6,319 nucleotides of DNA from Alphaproteobacteria bacterium. Its GTDB lineage: Bacteria; Pseudomonadota; Alphaproteobacteria; UBA6615. The stretch spans positions 1 to 6,319 of the forward strand of contig JAURLR010000108.1 in the NCBI GenBank assembly GCA_030831135.1. Reading direction: 5' to 3'. Positions 5,541-6,319 of this stretch are shown piece by piece. A model generated the notes under the pieces. It was not told where the DNA came from. It ran no database searches and was given only the letters and a program-made list of their open reading frames with translations. Within the stretch, counting starts at the first letter, position 1; the number at the start of each line of letters is the position of its first letter. A program made the translations under genes and the position numbers.

Positions 5541-6319
5541 ATTTTGCCGCAACGGACATCTGCGCGGCATCTGCCGCCAGGGCCAGAGCCTTCTCCGGAT
5601 CCGACAGCAACTGTTTCAGGCTCCGGGTGGCCTGCCGGATACGCTGGGTATTCTCCACCAGCGCAATCCGCACATGACCGTCGCCGTTCTCGCCAAAGCC
5701 CAGTCCTGGCGAGACAGCGACATGGGCCTGCTTGAGCAGCAATTTTGAAAACGCAACGCTGCCCATCGACGTAAAGGGCTCGGGAATCGGTGCCCAGATA
5801 TACATGCTCGCGCTCGGCACCGGCACATCCCAGCCTGCCCGTTTCAGGCCATCGACCAGCACATCGCGCCGCTCACGATAGATCGAGCGGGTCTCCTCGA
5901 CACAATCCTGCGGGCCATTCAGGGCGGCAGCCGCCGCCACCTGGATCGGCGTGAAGGCACCATAATCGAGATAGCTCTTCACACGCGCCAGCGCCGCGAT
6001 GAGGCGCGGGTTTCCCGCAGCAAATCCGATCCGCCATCCCGGCATGGAATAGGTCTTGCTCAGCGAGGTGAATTCGACCGCCACCTCTTTTGCGCCCGGG
6101 ATCTGAAGGATCGACGGCGGCGGATTGCCATCGAAAAAGATCTCCGAATACGCCAGATCCGACAGGACGATGAGATCATGCGCCCGGCAGAATTCGACAA
6201 CCTTGCCGTAAAACTCCAGATCGGCAGTCAGCGCCGTCGGGTTGGACGGATAGCAAAGCACCAGTGCGACCGGCTTGGGTTGTGAGCGCAGCACAGCGCG
6301 CTCCAGCGCTTCGAGAAAC
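5539..6319 (-). CDS. alaC: Alanine/aspartate-type aminotransferase AlaC (5' end outside the window)
   Basis: This is a PLP-dependent fold-type I aminotransferase. It closely resembles Escherichia coli AlaC, which transfers the amino group from glutamate to pyruvate to make alanine; relatives are often labelled LL-diaminopimelate or aspartate aminotransferase. The frame is open to the right edge. 259 residues are visible and about 140-150 N-terminal ones are missing. A GTG at 6294 is only an internal codon, because the upstream codons (FLEALERAV) also read as protein. In visible numbering, YPSNPTA (23-29) supplies the Asn that contacts PLP. SDLAYSEIFFDG (53-64) carries the PLP-ring Asp and a Tyr. 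SLSKTYSMPGWRIG (85-98) holds the Schiff-base Lys88. SPGLGFGENGDGHVRIALVEN (203-223, interrupted here only by the display of its two halves SPGLGFG and GHVRIALVEN) contains Arg217, expected to bind the substrate carboxylate. SYLDYGAFTPIQVAAAAAL is the AlaC-like dimer region. The exact substrate cannot be fixed from sequence. It is the first visible gene of the alaC-hom-glpX-recJ series. Confidence 0.92.
   Translation of the reverse strand, partial: FLEALERAVLRSQPKPVALVLCYPSNPTALTADLEFYGKVVEFCRAHDLIVLSDLAYSEIFFDGNPPPSILQIPGAKEVAVEFTSLSKTYSMPGWRIGFAAGNPRLIAALARVKSYLDYGAFTPIQVAAAAALNGPQDCVEETRSIYRERRDVLVDGLKRAGWDVPVPSASMYIWAPIPEPFTSMGSVAFSKLLLKQAHVAVSPGLGFGENGDGHVRIALVENTQRIRQATRSLKQLLSDPEKALALAADAAQMSVAAK

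Noticed and set aside
2972..5748. Plus-strand open frames of 493 and 471 codons opposite glpX, hom and alaC
   Set aside because: They are antisense shadows crossing several real genes and their junctions, with no recognisable domain. The opposite strand encodes complete, well-known enzymes.

Overview
The window looks chromosomal, from a moderately high-GC alphaproteobacterium. A sphingomonad-like or related lineage is my best guess, resting on remembered gene order rather than a search. On the minus strand, running right to left, lie four housekeeping genes in close order: alaC (5' end cut off by the window edge), hom, glpX and recJ. The gaps are 12, 53 and 7 bp, which suggests one operon. 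Hom and AlaC serve amino-acid metabolism, GlpX serves gluconeogenesis and sugar-phosphate metabolism, and RecJ is a DNA-repair exonuclease. They look linked by conserved order rather than by a shared pathway.

Left of recJ, on the plus strand and converging on it, is a TENA/THI-4 family (thiaminase II-like) gene at 719-1393. It is interrupted by one in-frame amber codon at 1157-1159, where a Trp codon is likely ancestral. The frame then stays open for 77 more recognisable codons to a TGA that lies inside the 3' end of recJ. It is a fresh pseudogene, a sequencing error or, less likely, a readthrough gene. It also lacks the usual TenA active-site cysteine.

Further left is a minus-strand tRNA-Glu(UUC) with encoded CCA (494-569), a plausible promoter upstream and an AT-rich terminator-like hairpin just downstream.

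The leftmost 460 bp or so hold no gene I can support. They contain a well-formed terminator-like hairpin (183-215, minus strand), a tandem 9-bp repeat (391-411) and a long-range inverted repeat (314-370). Together these leave open a small structured RNA on the minus strand or a decayed remnant. I found no CRISPR array, insertion sequence, integrase, toxin-antitoxin pair or defence system. The observations most worth checking are the amber-interrupted TenA-like gene and the orphan terminator.
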